Source of the DNA: Negadavirga shengliensis
GTDB taxonomy: Bacteria; Bacteroidota; Bacteroidia; Cytophagales; Cyclobacteriaceae
Direction of reading: 5' to 3'
DNA: 64,000 nucleotides
Assembly (NCBI RefSeq): GCF_042652345.1
Contig: NZ_JBHSJJ010000006.1
Coordinates: 124,001 to 188,000, forward strand
Shown: positions 1 to 8,291 of the stretch, in pieces
How positions within the stretch are numbered: position 1 is the stretch's first letter
Layout: every line of letters begins with the position of its first letter
The notes under the pieces: generated by a model
What the model was told of the DNA's origin: nothing
The model's database searches: none
Seen by the model: the letters and a program-made list of their open reading frames with translations, nothing else
Program-made: the position numbers and the translations under genes

Positions 1-1
1 T

Positions 2-790
2 GGCAGGACGTTGGCGACCATAGCCACTGGCCAAGCCAAATACCAGCAGGGCTTTGAGCCCATACCGGCAGGTTTCGTGCAAGTACCTTTCAATGATCTT
101 GATGCGGTAAAGGTGCAGATGGACAATGAGGTGGCCGCCGTCATCATTGAACCGATACAAGGTGAGGGAGGGATTATTCCCGCCGACTTGGCTTACCTCA
201 AGGGATTAAGGAAACTGTGTGATGAAAACAATGTCCTTCTGATATTCGACGAAGTTCAGTGTGGGATCGGACGGTCTGGAAAATTCTTTGCAAAAGAACA
301 CTATGACGTCCAGCCGGATATCATGACTTTGGCCAAAGGGCTGGGAGGCGGCGTCCCCATCGGTGCATTCCTTTGCAAAAAGAAAGTGGCAGATGTGATC
401 AATTTTGGAGACCATGGCACCACTTTCGGCGGAAATCCACTGGCATCAGCGGCCGCTCTGGCCACCATAAAAACCATTTTGGAAGAAGATTTGTGCACTG
501 CGGCGGACGAAAAAGGGGCCTGGATAACGCAGCGCGTCAAAGAGATGGCGGATAAATACGGCATGATCAATGAAATACGCGGTTTAGGGCTGATGATCGG
601 CGTTCAACTCGACCGGCCGGCAGCACCTTTGGTAAAGGCTTTGTTGGACGAGGGGGTTATAGCGAATGCAACCGCAGAGACTGTGTTGAGATTGGTGCCG
701 CCTTTGAACATCCCACAAAGTGACCTGGAGGAGGTAATGGACAAATTGGAGAGGAACATTGAGAAGCTAGTATCTGAAAAAAATGGATAA
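2..790 (+). CDS. argD: Acetylornithine (or succinylornithine) aminotransferase, 5' end cut off
   Basis: Class III PLP-dependent aminotransferase that makes N-acetylornithine from the semialdehyde produced by ArgC, with glutamate as amino donor, in the cytoplasm. The reading frame is open from base 2, where the codons read GRTLATIATGQ, a conserved internal ArgD stretch, so roughly the first third of the protein lies outside the window. The apparent TTG start at base 11 is not the real start. The PLP lysine is in LAKGLGGGVPIG, preceded by the cofactor-aspartate segment LLIFDEVQ. The C-terminus is complete. The stop overlaps the argC start by 8 bases, so the two are translationally coupled. Some Bacteroidota use succinylated instead of acetylated intermediates; the sequence alone does not settle which. 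Confidence 0.93.
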   Translation, partial: GRTLATIATGQAKYQQGFEPIPAGFVQVPFNDLDAVKVQMDNEVAAVIIEPIQGEGGIIPADLAYLKGLRKLCDENNVLLIFDEVQCGIGRSGKFFAKEHYDVQPDIMTLAKGLGGGVPIGAFLCKKKVADVINFGDHGTTFGGNPLASAAALATIKTILEEDLCTAADEKGAWITQRVKEMADKYGMINEIRGLGLMIGVQLDRPAAPLVKALLDEGVIANATAETVLRLVPPLNIPQSDLEEVMDKLERNIEKLVSEKNG

Positions 791-1829
791 GAAAAAATAT
801 AAAATCAGTATTGTCGGGGCGAGTGGATATACCGGATCGGAGCTTGCCAGGATACTGGTACACCATCCCAACGCGGAGATTGTGGATATCACGTCTGAAA
901 GCCATAAGGGGAAAAAGTTTTCCGATCTTCATCCCCAGTTTTCCGGAATATTGGACCTGACCTTGGTAGGGGCAGAAGACATACAGTTAAGTGATTTGGA
1001 TATGATTTTTTTGGCTTTGCCACATGGGGTCTCTATGGGCTTTGCAAAAAAATGGGCCGGTTCCGGTATAAGGATCGTTGATCTCTCGGGAGATTTCCGC
1101 CTTTCCACAGCGGAGGTTTATGAAGCGTGGTATAAAAAAGAGCATGTTTTTACGGAAGGAATAAAGGATGCCGTATACGGTATGCCTGAGCTTCATGCGG
1201 ATAAAATCAAAAACGCCGCTTTGGTCGCGAACCCGGGATGTTATCCCACAGCGTCTATTTTAGGATTGGCGCCACTCTTTGCGGCGGGTTGGATTGATCC
1301 TCATTCGGTGGTCATTGATGCCAAGTCAGGTCTTACGGGGGCGGGGATAAAATCCAGTTCCGTGACCCATTTCTCCAATGTAAATGAGAATTTTAAAGCT
1401 TATGGCATCTCAAACCACCGCCATACCATAGAGATTGAGGAACAGTTATCTTTATTATTAAAAAAAGCTGTTAACTTGCAATTTACCCCACACCTTTTAC
1501 CTGTGGATAGGGGGATTCTGGCAACATCTTATGCCAGACCCGATCAATCAGAAGTGAGCCAGGAAAAGCTGGAGGACCTTTATAGGAATTATTACAACGG
1601 TAAACCGTTTATAAGAATCAGGAAAGAGGTGCCGTCTCTGAAAGATGTGAGGGGAAGCAACTATGCGGATATTTATCCCGTATGGGACCCCCGGACCAAA
1701 AGGTTTATCGTGGTTTCGGTTATAGATAATCTGGTGAAAGGTGCCGCGGGTCAGGCGGTGCACAACATGAATATCATGTTGGACCTAAAGGAAATTACGG
1801 GACTTGAACACGTTCCCGTGCAACCATAA
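783..1829 (+). CDS. argC: N-acetyl-gamma-glutamyl-phosphate reductase
   Basis: NADPH-dependent enzyme that reduces N-acetylglutamyl phosphate to the semialdehyde, the step before ArgD. 348 residues, the usual length for the short ArgC type. The N-terminal Rossmann motif is GASGYTGSEL (about residues 12-21). The catalytic cysteine is C153 in NPGCYPTA, and the segment SGLTGAGIK follows as in other ArgC proteins. The start is the ATG inside the end of argD. A gap of only 19 bases separates it from the chosen argJ start, so argD-argC-argJ form one operon. No frameshift or missing key residue was seen. Confidence 0.96.
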   Translation: MDKKKYKISIVGASGYTGSELARILVHHPNAEIVDITSESHKGKKFSDLHPQFSGILDLTLVGAEDIQLSDLDMIFLALPHGVSMGFAKKWAGSGIRIVDLSGDFRLSTAEVYEAWYKKEHVFTEGIKDAVYGMPELHADKIKNAALVANPGCYPTASILGLAPLFAAGWIDPHSVVIDAKSGLTGAGIKSSSVTHFSNVNENFKAYGISNHRHTIEIEEQLSLLLKKAVNLQFTPHLLPVDRGILATSYARPDQSEVSQEKLEDLYRNYYNGKPFIRIRKEVPSLKDVRGSNYADIYPVWDPRTKRFIVVSVIDNLVKGAAGQAVHNMNIMLDLKEITGLEHVPVQP

Positions 1830-1848
1830 AACAGAAAGCAGCAATATT

Positions 1849-3060
1849 ATGATCAAGAATATTACCAGCGTGAAAGGAATCAAATGCTGGGGCGCCCATT
1901 CGGGAGTAAAGTCCATGCGCAGAGACCTTGCCATTATTTTTTCTGAAGTGCCGGCGGCAGCCGCTGCTACCCTTACCCAGAACAGGGTGCAGGCCGAGCC
2001 CATCAAAATCACTAAGAAAAACCTCAAAAATAACCGTGCTCAGGTAATTGTCTGCAATGCAGGTAATGCCAATGCTTGTACAGGTGAACAGGGGAGGTTG
2101 GGTGCTGAAGCCATGGCACAGACTGTTGCAGAAGCTTTATCCATATCACCCGAGGACGTCATTGTGGCTTCCACGGGGTTGATTGGAGAAAAATTCCCTA
2201 CTGAAGAAGTGGTGGAAGGCATCAAAACCATAGTTCCCAAGCTCTCCGGTGAGCCCAAAGCGGGCTCTTTTTTGGCCAATGCCATATTGACGACAGACAC
2301 GTTTGCCAAAGAGGGGTTTGTGGAATTCGAATGGGAGGGGAAAAGTATTTGCATAGGAGGTGTGGCTAAGGGGTCAGGAATGATCCATCCCAACATGGCC
2401 ACCATGTTGAGCTTTGTGGCCTCTGATATCAATATTGACGAAAGGCTTCTGGATAAAGCCCTTAAATATTGCGTGGAACGTTCCTTCAATATGATTACCG
2501 TGGATGGGGACACTTCAACCAACGACATGGTGGCCATCCTTGCCAACGGCATGGCCGGTAATGACAAGGTATTGGATGAAGAGGACCCCCTGTATCATAA
2601 ATTCAGGACAAAGCTGTTGGAATTGCTGATCCATCTGGCCAAACTGATTGTTTCGGATGGAGAAGGGGCTTCTAAATTTGTGGAGTATAAAGTTTCCAAA
2701 GCCAAATCTGAGGTGATCGCCAGAAAGCTGGTCAGGGCTATTTCCGATTCTGTGTTGGTCAAAACCGCCATGTTTGGGAGGGACCCTAACTGGGGGCGGA
2801 TCATAGCAGCATGTGGCAATGCAGGTATCGCCTTCAGCTATAAAAAAGCCAATCTTTATTTAGGAGACAGTGAAAATTTAGTATTGGTTTTGCAGAAGGG
2901 AACACCCACGGAGTTTGATAAAAACTACATGAAAAAACTGCTCCGGGAATCCCATATCCGGGTATACCTGGAACTCAACACGGGTAAGGAAGAGGCAGTC
3001 GGGTGGGGCAGCGACCTTACTACAGATTATGTGATGTTCAATTCGGTATATACCACATGA
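1849..3060 (+). CDS. argJ: Bifunctional glutamate N-acetyltransferase / ornithine acetyltransferase
   Basis: Transfers the acetyl group from acetylornithine to glutamate, which recycles the acetyl group in arginine synthesis. The precursor cleaves itself into two chains. The cleavage and nucleophile threonine is T185 in the motif HPNMATML, preceded by GVAKGSGM. The C-terminal part has GRDPNWGRI, also typical. I start at the ATG at 1849 (MIKNITSVKG, 403 aa). The frame is open further upstream to 1804, but that would overlap argC and add residues with no family counterpart. Transcription is with argC, and the terminator at 3091-3119 ends the operon. Presence of ArgJ implies the cyclic acetyl pathway. 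Confidence 0.95.
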   Translation: MIKNITSVKGIKCWGAHSGVKSMRRDLAIIFSEVPAAAAATLTQNRVQAEPIKITKKNLKNNRAQVIVCNAGNANACTGEQGRLGAEAMAQTVAEALSISPEDVIVASTGLIGEKFPTEEVVEGIKTIVPKLSGEPKAGSFLANAILTTDTFAKEGFVEFEWEGKSICIGGVAKGSGMIHPNMATMLSFVASDINIDERLLDKALKYCVERSFNMITVDGDTSTNDMVAILANGMAGNDKVLDEEDPLYHKFRTKLLELLIHLAKLIVSDGEGASKFVEYKVSKAKSEVIARKLVRAISDSVLVKTAMFGRDPNWGRIIAACGNAGIAFSYKKANLYLGDSENLVLVLQKGTPTEFDKNYMKKLLRESHIRVYLELNTGKEEAVGWGSDLTTDYVMFNSVYTT

Positions 3061-3090
3061 TTTAATACAGTTAACACATATGACTCCAGG

Positions 3091-3119
3091 AAAGCTGCTA
3101 TATATGAGGCAGCTTTTTT
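3091..3119 (+). terminator. Intrinsic terminator of the arg operon
   Basis: Perfect 8-bp stem AAAGCTGC / GCAGCTTT around a 10-base loop, followed directly by a run of T. It lies 30 bases after the argJ stop. Confidence 0.85.
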
Positions 3120-3167
3120 GATTCATGATGCCCCCAGGTTGTTTTTGGGGGCTGCATATTTCTGGAG

Positions 3168-3405
3168 TGTCAAGTCAAGGAACGGTTTCGGTAAACCAAC
3201 GGATTTATTGTCCACGCCTGCCTAAAAGACGGCAGGCAGGAATTCCACTGACCCGCCTGCCTGCCCTCCGTACGACTTCGGGAGGCGGACCGGCGAGGCA
3301 CGGTTGACACGAACTTCATGAAATGCTCCAGATCGTTGAATCGTTTTTATAGAGTCGGGGACAACCATATGCTCCCAGAAATTAGCTGTTATACTTGACT
3401 TGACA
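3168..3405. repeat. Palindromic repeat element bounded by a 12-bp inverted repeat
   Basis: TGTCAAGTCAAG at 3168-3179 is the exact reverse complement of CTTGACTTGACA at 3394-3405. Between them lie two hairpins rich in GCCTGCC units: GCCTGCC 3216-3222 with GGCAGGC 3231-3237, and CCGCCT 3253-3258 with AGGCGG 3283-3288. There is no credible coding sequence. The layout resembles a REP-like or MITE-like dispersed element placed between two convergent transcription units (argJ and the minus-strand kinase gene). Only one copy is in this window, so dispersal is an inference. Confidence 0.45.
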
Positions 3406-3413
3406 TGAGTGGT

Positions 3414-6400
3414 CTATAGTGGCACATGCAATTGGATTTCTGATCCGTTACCAACTTTGGAATGGATGATGAGATAGGCACGCATGTTTTGCGCTCTTTT
3501 TTTCATGTTGCTCAAGCCGTTCCCAGAGTCAGCAGATAAAGGATCAAAACCCCTTCCGTAATCCTTTACCCGCATATTCAGTTTATTGTTCTTCAGGGAA
3601 AAATGAACCATTGCCTCTTTTGATCCGCTATATTTTGCCAGGTTGTTGACAGCTTCTTTGAAGATCAGAAAGAGATCCCTTCGGGCGTCCATGGGAAGCT
3701 TGACTTCCAGCACATTTTCCTCCACCTCAAATGTGTAATTGATGTCCTTTGCTTCGAACAACTGAGCCGCAAACCCTCTCATTCTGGAAATGATCTTATC
3801 CATGGAATCATTTTGGGGCTTGATGCTCCATACAATGTCATCCATGGCTTCCATCATCCTTTGACTGTTGTCGGAAATTTTGGAAATATATTCACTGGTT
3901 TTAACAGGATCAGTATGCAGCTTGGTTTTGGCCATACTACTGAGGATATTGATGGTGCTAAGCGTGGAACCCATATCATCATGCAGGTCCCTGGCCACGC
4001 GGTTTCTTAGGGCCACTACCGCCAGCATCCGGTTGAGATGGAGCCGGTAAGCCCCGGCTATGATCCCACCGGCAAGAAGTATAAGTAATGTTCTGAACCA
4101 CCAGGTCTCAAAAAAAGGGGGAGTTATGGAGAAACTAAAATCTACCGTTTCCGAAGATTCACCTTCTTCGTTTTCCGTTTTAACTTGAAATATGTAGTTG
4201 CCCGGAGGAAGGTATGAATAAACCGCTTTATTGTCTTCATCTGCACTTACCCAATCCGTTTCCAGATTGATGAGCCGATGGTAGTATTTTAGTTTCCTTT
4301 GTTGCAGAAAACCGGTGGTGTTATAATAAAAGGTAAAAGAATTTTGTTGATGACCGAAAGTACGTTTGCTTTCAGAAAGGAGGGAATCCACATACAGTTC
4401 TTTGTTAAATAGTTGTAGGTAGGTAATAAACGGTTTTTGAGGGGTCAATTCAGGCTCGAACATTTCTGGACGAAACGCAAATAAAGAGCTGAAACCGAGA
4501 AACAGCAATCTCCCATCACGGGTATTGATTCCCCAAAACCCATCCGGTTCAAGGCCCAAAAAGCCATCCCGGCTTTCATACCGTAGGATTGATTTGTTTT
4601 TGGGATTATACCGGCAGATGCCATTAGGCGTATATATCCACAGATGGCCGGAAGGGTCTGTAAGCAAAGCTTGGATTTTATTGCTGGATAAACCTTCAGC
4701 ATAGGATAGCACCTGGTTTTTCCGGGTATACACATTGTAGAGGTTGAGTAAGTCTCCTCCAAAAACCATGACACTATCAGTAAGCCGAATAATTTTCTCC
4801 ATATTATTACCGGAAAGTACACGGTCATTCAATAAGAGGTTAATTTCACCGGTATTCAAATCCATCCGGTGTATACCTTTTCCGGAGGTGGCTATCCATA
4901 AATTGTCTTTGTCGTCAGGATAAAGAAAGGTAATGGTCACATTAAAATTATGGACCAGTTCAAATGAAGTTGCGGAAACCGGAGAATTCACCGGGAATTT
5001 CACCACTTTTCCATTTTGGGTTCCCAACCAGACATTGCCCTTTTTGTCTTGTGCTATGGCCCTGATGGTGCTGTTCTTAACAGCCGGTGGGTTTATAAAA
5101 AACGATTGATCCGTGGCAGGGTCGAAAAGATGCAGCCAGCCTGACTGACACCCTATCCATACCTTTCCATGGGTACTGTCCTGCAGCACTTGCCAGGTTT
5201 GCTTTATCTCAGACAGGTTGGGTGCCGATGTATATAGAAAATCATTTGGTTGCTGGTTAAAATCATGGTCGTAAACCAAAACTCCTTTCCCCCAATTGGC
5301 AAGCCAAAATTCCGGTTTTCCCTTAGGCTTCCTATCGATTTCCGCAACCGCAACCGTTCCGTTTTCTGTTACCTCGTCGGGCAATAGGGTATGTTGTATA
5401 TCCCCCGTCTTTCCAGGGATTTGAAAAAGGCCCTCGTCAGTCGCAAACCATACAGATCCTTCCTCGTCTTCTACCATTTGGTAGGCGTTACCAAAGATCA
5501 GTTTGTCTGTCCGCTGACTGACAAAGCCGTCTGAAATCGAATCATATAAAAAGAGACTGTGAAACCCGAACTTCCATAATATTGAGCCGCTGGTCTGAAA
5601 AGAGGCATCGATTTGATTGTATTCACTTTGATGCATGACCAGGGAACTGGAAAAATCCGCATACTCACCTGTTTTTTCATTGAACCTGAGAATAACTTGA
5701 TCGTCCGGCCAATAGGTTATCCAGTGATTCCTCTCCTCATCAATAAAGTACCCGGTCATTTGATAAAAATCCTCCTTCTCAAGCAGGGGGTGGGCTATAG
5801 GATTGTTATGACGGCTATAAACTTCTCCCGAATTTTTATCAAATATAACCAATCCTTCCACACAGGTGAAATAAAACAAGCCACTTTGCTGATCCTCGTA
5901 GATGTTGTTTATCCTGTAATCCTCCGGTAATTGTACAAAAGCCGAACCGGTATTGAAATGCTGGTTTTCCGGATCGTAGGAAAATACGCCTTTTCTTTTA
6001 ATGACCACATGTAAATCCCCCTCGCTGTCTTTCCACAAAAAATCCCCATATTCCCGATTGGTTGGATCCGAAAAAGGTATTCTCTGAAACGATTTGTTTC
6101 CAGGATCAAAAATCCCATAAGATTCTCCGGATTTTATCCATATTCTGCCTTCCCGGTCGTCCATAATCTGGAAAACAGGTGCGGGCGGAAGCCCATAGGG
6201 AGAACTAATGCTATAATAGCGAAAAAACCTTCCATCATATCTCTGCAGCCCATTCATAGTACCCAGCCAAAGCGTCCCTTGCGGATCTTTCCAAATGCAG
6301 AAGACATGATTGGAAGCGAGGCCGTCTTTGGTAGTGAAATGATTAAAAAACTTTCGGCCGCTTTGGGCAAAAACCTGCCCGAAGCATATAAAAAACCATA

Positions 6401-6425
6401 TACAGATATACAGCCGAATCTTCAT
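3414..6425 (-). CDS. Propeller-type sensor histidine kinase (Reg_prop, Y_Y_Y, HisKA_3)
   Basis: Membrane histidine kinase of the Bacteroidota two-component-propeller group, 1003 aa. A signal peptide ending FGQVFAQ is followed by about 670 residues of repeated propeller blades (repeats such as GTLWLGTMNG, GSVWFATDEG, GNVWLGTQNG, GHLWIYTPNG). A Y_Y_Y domain of about 60-70 residues follows (YYHRLINLETDW), then one membrane helix near 778-795. The cytoplasmic part has a NarL/LytS-type phosphoacceptor H815 in ARDLHDDMGS and an ATPase domain with FKEAVNNLAKYS and DYGRGFD. There is no fused receiver or AraC domain, so this is not a hybrid system, and no response regulator gene lies next to it. The 5' neighbour on the same strand is the ceramidase-like gene, 158 bases away. 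The signal it senses is unknown. Confidence 0.9.
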   Translation of the reverse strand: MKIRLYICIWFFICFGQVFAQSGRKFFNHFTTKDGLASNHVFCIWKDPQGTLWLGTMNGLQRYDGRFFRYYSISSPYGLPPAPVFQIMDDREGRIWIKSGESYGIFDPGNKSFQRIPFSDPTNREYGDFLWKDSEGDLHVVIKRKGVFSYDPENQHFNTGSAFVQLPEDYRINNIYEDQQSGLFYFTCVEGLVIFDKNSGEVYSRHNNPIAHPLLEKEDFYQMTGYFIDEERNHWITYWPDDQVILRFNEKTGEYADFSSSLVMHQSEYNQIDASFQTSGSILWKFGFHSLFLYDSISDGFVSQRTDKLIFGNAYQMVEDEEGSVWFATDEGLFQIPGKTGDIQHTLLPDEVTENGTVAVAEIDRKPKGKPEFWLANWGKGVLVYDHDFNQQPNDFLYTSAPNLSEIKQTWQVLQDSTHGKVWIGCQSGWLHLFDPATDQSFFINPPAVKNSTIRAIAQDKKGNVWLGTQNGKVVKFPVNSPVSATSFELVHNFNVTITFLYPDDKDNLWIATSGKGIHRMDLNTGEINLLLNDRVLSGNNMEKIIRLTDSVMVFGGDLLNLYNVYTRKNQVLSYAEGLSSNKIQALLTDPSGHLWIYTPNGICRYNPKNKSILRYESRDGFLGLEPDGFWGINTRDGRLLFLGFSSLFAFRPEMFEPELTPQKPFITYLQLFNKELYVDSLLSESKRTFGHQQNSFTFYYNTTGFLQQRKLKYYHRLINLETDWVSADEDNKAVYSYLPPGNYIFQVKTENEEGESSETVDFSFSITPPFFETWWFRTLLILLAGGIIAGAYRLHLNRMLAVVALRNRVARDLHDDMGSTLSTINILSSMAKTKLHTDPVKTSEYISKISDNSQRMMEAMDDIVWSIKPQNDSMDKIISRMRGFAAQLFEAKDINYTFEVEENVLEVKLPMDARRDLFLIFKEAVNNLAKYSGSKEAMVHFSLKNNKLNMRVKDYGRGFDPLSADSGNGLSNMKKRAQNMRAYLIIHSKVGNGSEIQLHVPL

Positions 6426-6473
6426 ACAATCCCTTAAAAATAAACAGCAATTTTTAATTATTTTCGATTATCC

Positions 6474-6490
6474 AAAAGATTATATCTTTT
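6474..6490. promoter_or_regulatory. Small A/T palindrome upstream of the kinase gene
   Basis: AAAAGAT, TAT, ATCTTTT is an exact 7-3-7 inverted repeat followed on the plus strand by more T, about 50 bases upstream of the kinase start. It could be an operator or part of a weak terminator; nothing decides between them. Confidence 0.25.
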
Positions 6491-6583
6491 TTTGTTTCGT
6501 TGAAAAGATCCTGCCGTTTGCCTGTCTAACGGGGAAGAAATGCAAAAGTAAAGCGTGCCTTTCATGCCTATTATGATAATTGT

Positions 6584-8167
6584 TTATGGGCTGTTCAGGT
6601 CCTCCAGCAGCTCCAATATTGCTTTATGAATGGTAGGAGCAGTCTCTGGCCCCAGAGAGTTTATTTCTCCATAGGGGGCTTTTTTCCCCCCATAGGTAAA
6701 GGGATACTTTTCATCCCACTGGCTCTTAGGTATGATATACCCGATCATATCATTGCTCATGCCGCCGAAAAATTTATATTTTCCGGGCATTTTGTCCTTT
6801 ATGGCAGGAACTTCTACAGGATCGATCTCAAAATCCCTCCCTGCCGGTGCTTCCACACCGCCATTTAAAATCTCGGGGTAGAGTTCACCCGGAACATGCA
6901 CAAAGGTAGCCGGGCCGATTTTCCAGACATTTACTTCAGATCTCACATGCCCCCACCTTGTAAATCCTCGGTCAAATACTCCCACCAGCGCAGCTAAACG
7001 GAAAAGGTTATTGTCCATCGCCAATTCCAGACTCTTGGCTCTGAGTTCCAAAGTTCCCGCTGTCATTTTTTCCATTCCTTTTGTCATCTCTTCAAAAGTG
7101 ATTTTTGAGAGGGCCAGACCCTGGGCAGCAATTTTATCAATATTTTCTTCCCAAAGAGTATCTCCATGATAAGGGTGGATTACCGGATCACCCGGTCTCG
7201 TGGTCATCAGGCCGCCTAAAGCCCCGTTCATAAAGATGGCTGTTCCCCCGAGCCCCTCATGCAGCAAAGTGTCACCTTGAGTGATGCCATTTTCCATATG
7301 TTGCCGCCAATAGTGCGGGAAATCGGAACTGATTAAGGTGTTGCCCGACCAGAGGGTTTCGGGATGATTTCCCCAATTCAAAAGAATCCCCACAGTTTGG
7401 CCGTCTTCCGCATCCGTGACTTTCATGATGCGGATGGCTTCATCAAACACCTGAGGGTCCCTTGAATCTCCCACCAAAGTTCCCGCATCGTTTTCGTTAA
7501 CGGCAAAATGGAAGTGGGCGGGCTTCTTGGTGTTAGAAGCACTGATGACCGCTGCCTCTATTCCTTCATAAACCTGCTCTAAATAATCTTTATCCACTCC
7601 CCTGGTATAGGGGTTGGGGCCCCACATTCCCATCAGATCGGGTGATGAATGTACGTGGGTACTGGATATGATCAGGTGGTCCAAATCCAGCTTTTTATGC
7701 AACCTTTTACGGACGGTCAAAACCTCATCGTTTCCGAATCCAATCATGTCGATTACACACAACGCCATTTTTATCTGCCCGTTGTCCAGGACCATCGCCC
7801 TGGCCCAAAGCGGATCATTGATACCACTGGCCGGCCTATTTTGATGGAAGCCCGCCAGCCAGACAGGATCAAATTTTCCGTTTCCGTTAAGGTCATTGTA
7901 TTTGTCACCGTCTTTTTCATTGAACCGGCCATCCCCGTTCGCATCCTCCCAGGTGTCAAAATCCTTTGGCGTGATGTCGACTTTGGCAAAACCCGCTTGA
8001 ATGAGGCTGATTTGGTTGGATTTCAGATGGATGTCTAATTCATATCCCCAATGTCTGTCCCTAAATTGGTATAAAACAAACAAACCCATCGCTATCACAA
8101 TAAGAATAAAAGTTATCAAAACCGTTTTTAACAATGAACTCATATGGTATATGGTTGTATACACCAT
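6584..8167 (-). CDS. Neutral/alkaline non-lysosomal ceramidase-like exported hydrolase
   Basis: 527 aa with an N-terminal membrane anchor (about residues 14-33) and an extracytoplasmic domain of the neutral ceramidase family. The family cleaves the amide of ceramides and uses one zinc ion. Visible matches are AGFAKVDITP near the N-terminus, THVHSSPD (H171 and H173) and GNHPETL (H268), which align with the zinc-site histidines of the family. An insertion at about residues 75-100 has two EF-hand-like Asp/Asn/Gly segments (DANGDGRFN and DLNGNGKFD), a possible calcium site. An alternative start is the ATG at 8143 (MSSLLKTV), which would remove eight residues and keep the anchor. The substrate may be another amide or lipid. 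The upstream region shares the palindrome at 8214-8250 with the zinc chaperone gene. Confidence 0.78.
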   Translation of the reverse strand: MVYTTIYHMSSLLKTVLITFILIVIAMGLFVLYQFRDRHWGYELDIHLKSNQISLIQAGFAKVDITPKDFDTWEDANGDGRFNEKDGDKYNDLNGNGKFDPVWLAGFHQNRPASGINDPLWARAMVLDNGQIKMALCVIDMIGFGNDEVLTVRKRLHKKLDLDHLIISSTHVHSSPDLMGMWGPNPYTRGVDKDYLEQVYEGIEAAVISASNTKKPAHFHFAVNENDAGTLVGDSRDPQVFDEAIRIMKVTDAEDGQTVGILLNWGNHPETLWSGNTLISSDFPHYWRQHMENGITQGDTLLHEGLGGTAIFMNGALGGLMTTRPGDPVIHPYHGDTLWEENIDKIAAQGLALSKITFEEMTKGMEKMTAGTLELRAKSLELAMDNNLFRLAALVGVFDRGFTRWGHVRSEVNVWKIGPATFVHVPGELYPEILNGGVEAPAGRDFEIDPVEVPAIKDKMPGKYKFFGGMSNDMIGYIIPKSQWDEKYPFTYGGKKAPYGEINSLGPETAPTIHKAILELLEDLNSP

Positions 8168-8213
8168 ACAATATAATCAGTATTTAGACTATTGGTATGA
8201 TGTTGTTTTTATT

Positions 8214-8250
8214 ATCACAATAAATGCAACAATGTTGCATTTATTGTGAT
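8214..8250. promoter_or_regulatory. Perfect 37-base palindrome, likely Zur/Fur-family operator
   Basis: ATCACAATAAATGCAACA, a single A, then the exact reverse complement of the first 18 bases. The core TGCAACA-A-TGTTGCA has the 7-1-7 layout usual for Fur-family regulators. It lies 41 bases upstream of the AztD-like gene and 46 bases upstream of the divergent ceramidase-like gene. Both proteins are expected to handle zinc, which points to Zur. The identity of the binding protein is inference. Confidence 0.65.
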
Positions 8251-8265
8251 TTCTTTTTTAGTTTG
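8235..8265 (+). promoter_or_regulatory. Candidate Bacteroidota promoter for the AztD-like gene
   Basis: TTG at 8235-8237 and TTAGTTTG at 8258-8265 (one mismatch to the TAnnTTTG -7 element) are 20 bases apart. The TTG lies in the right arm of the palindrome, so a bound regulator would block it. Weak on its own. Confidence 0.3.
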
Positions 8266-8291
8266 TAATCGAATCAAATTATTTAATTTCT

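Noticed and set aside
3216..3288. Possible CRISPR-like repeats in the GCCTGCC-rich stretch
   Set aside because: Only two imperfect hairpins, with no regular spacing and no cas genes.
3125..3307. 60-codon frame across the palindromic repeat
   Set aside because: Its sequence is just the translated repeat units, rich in Arg, Pro and Gly.
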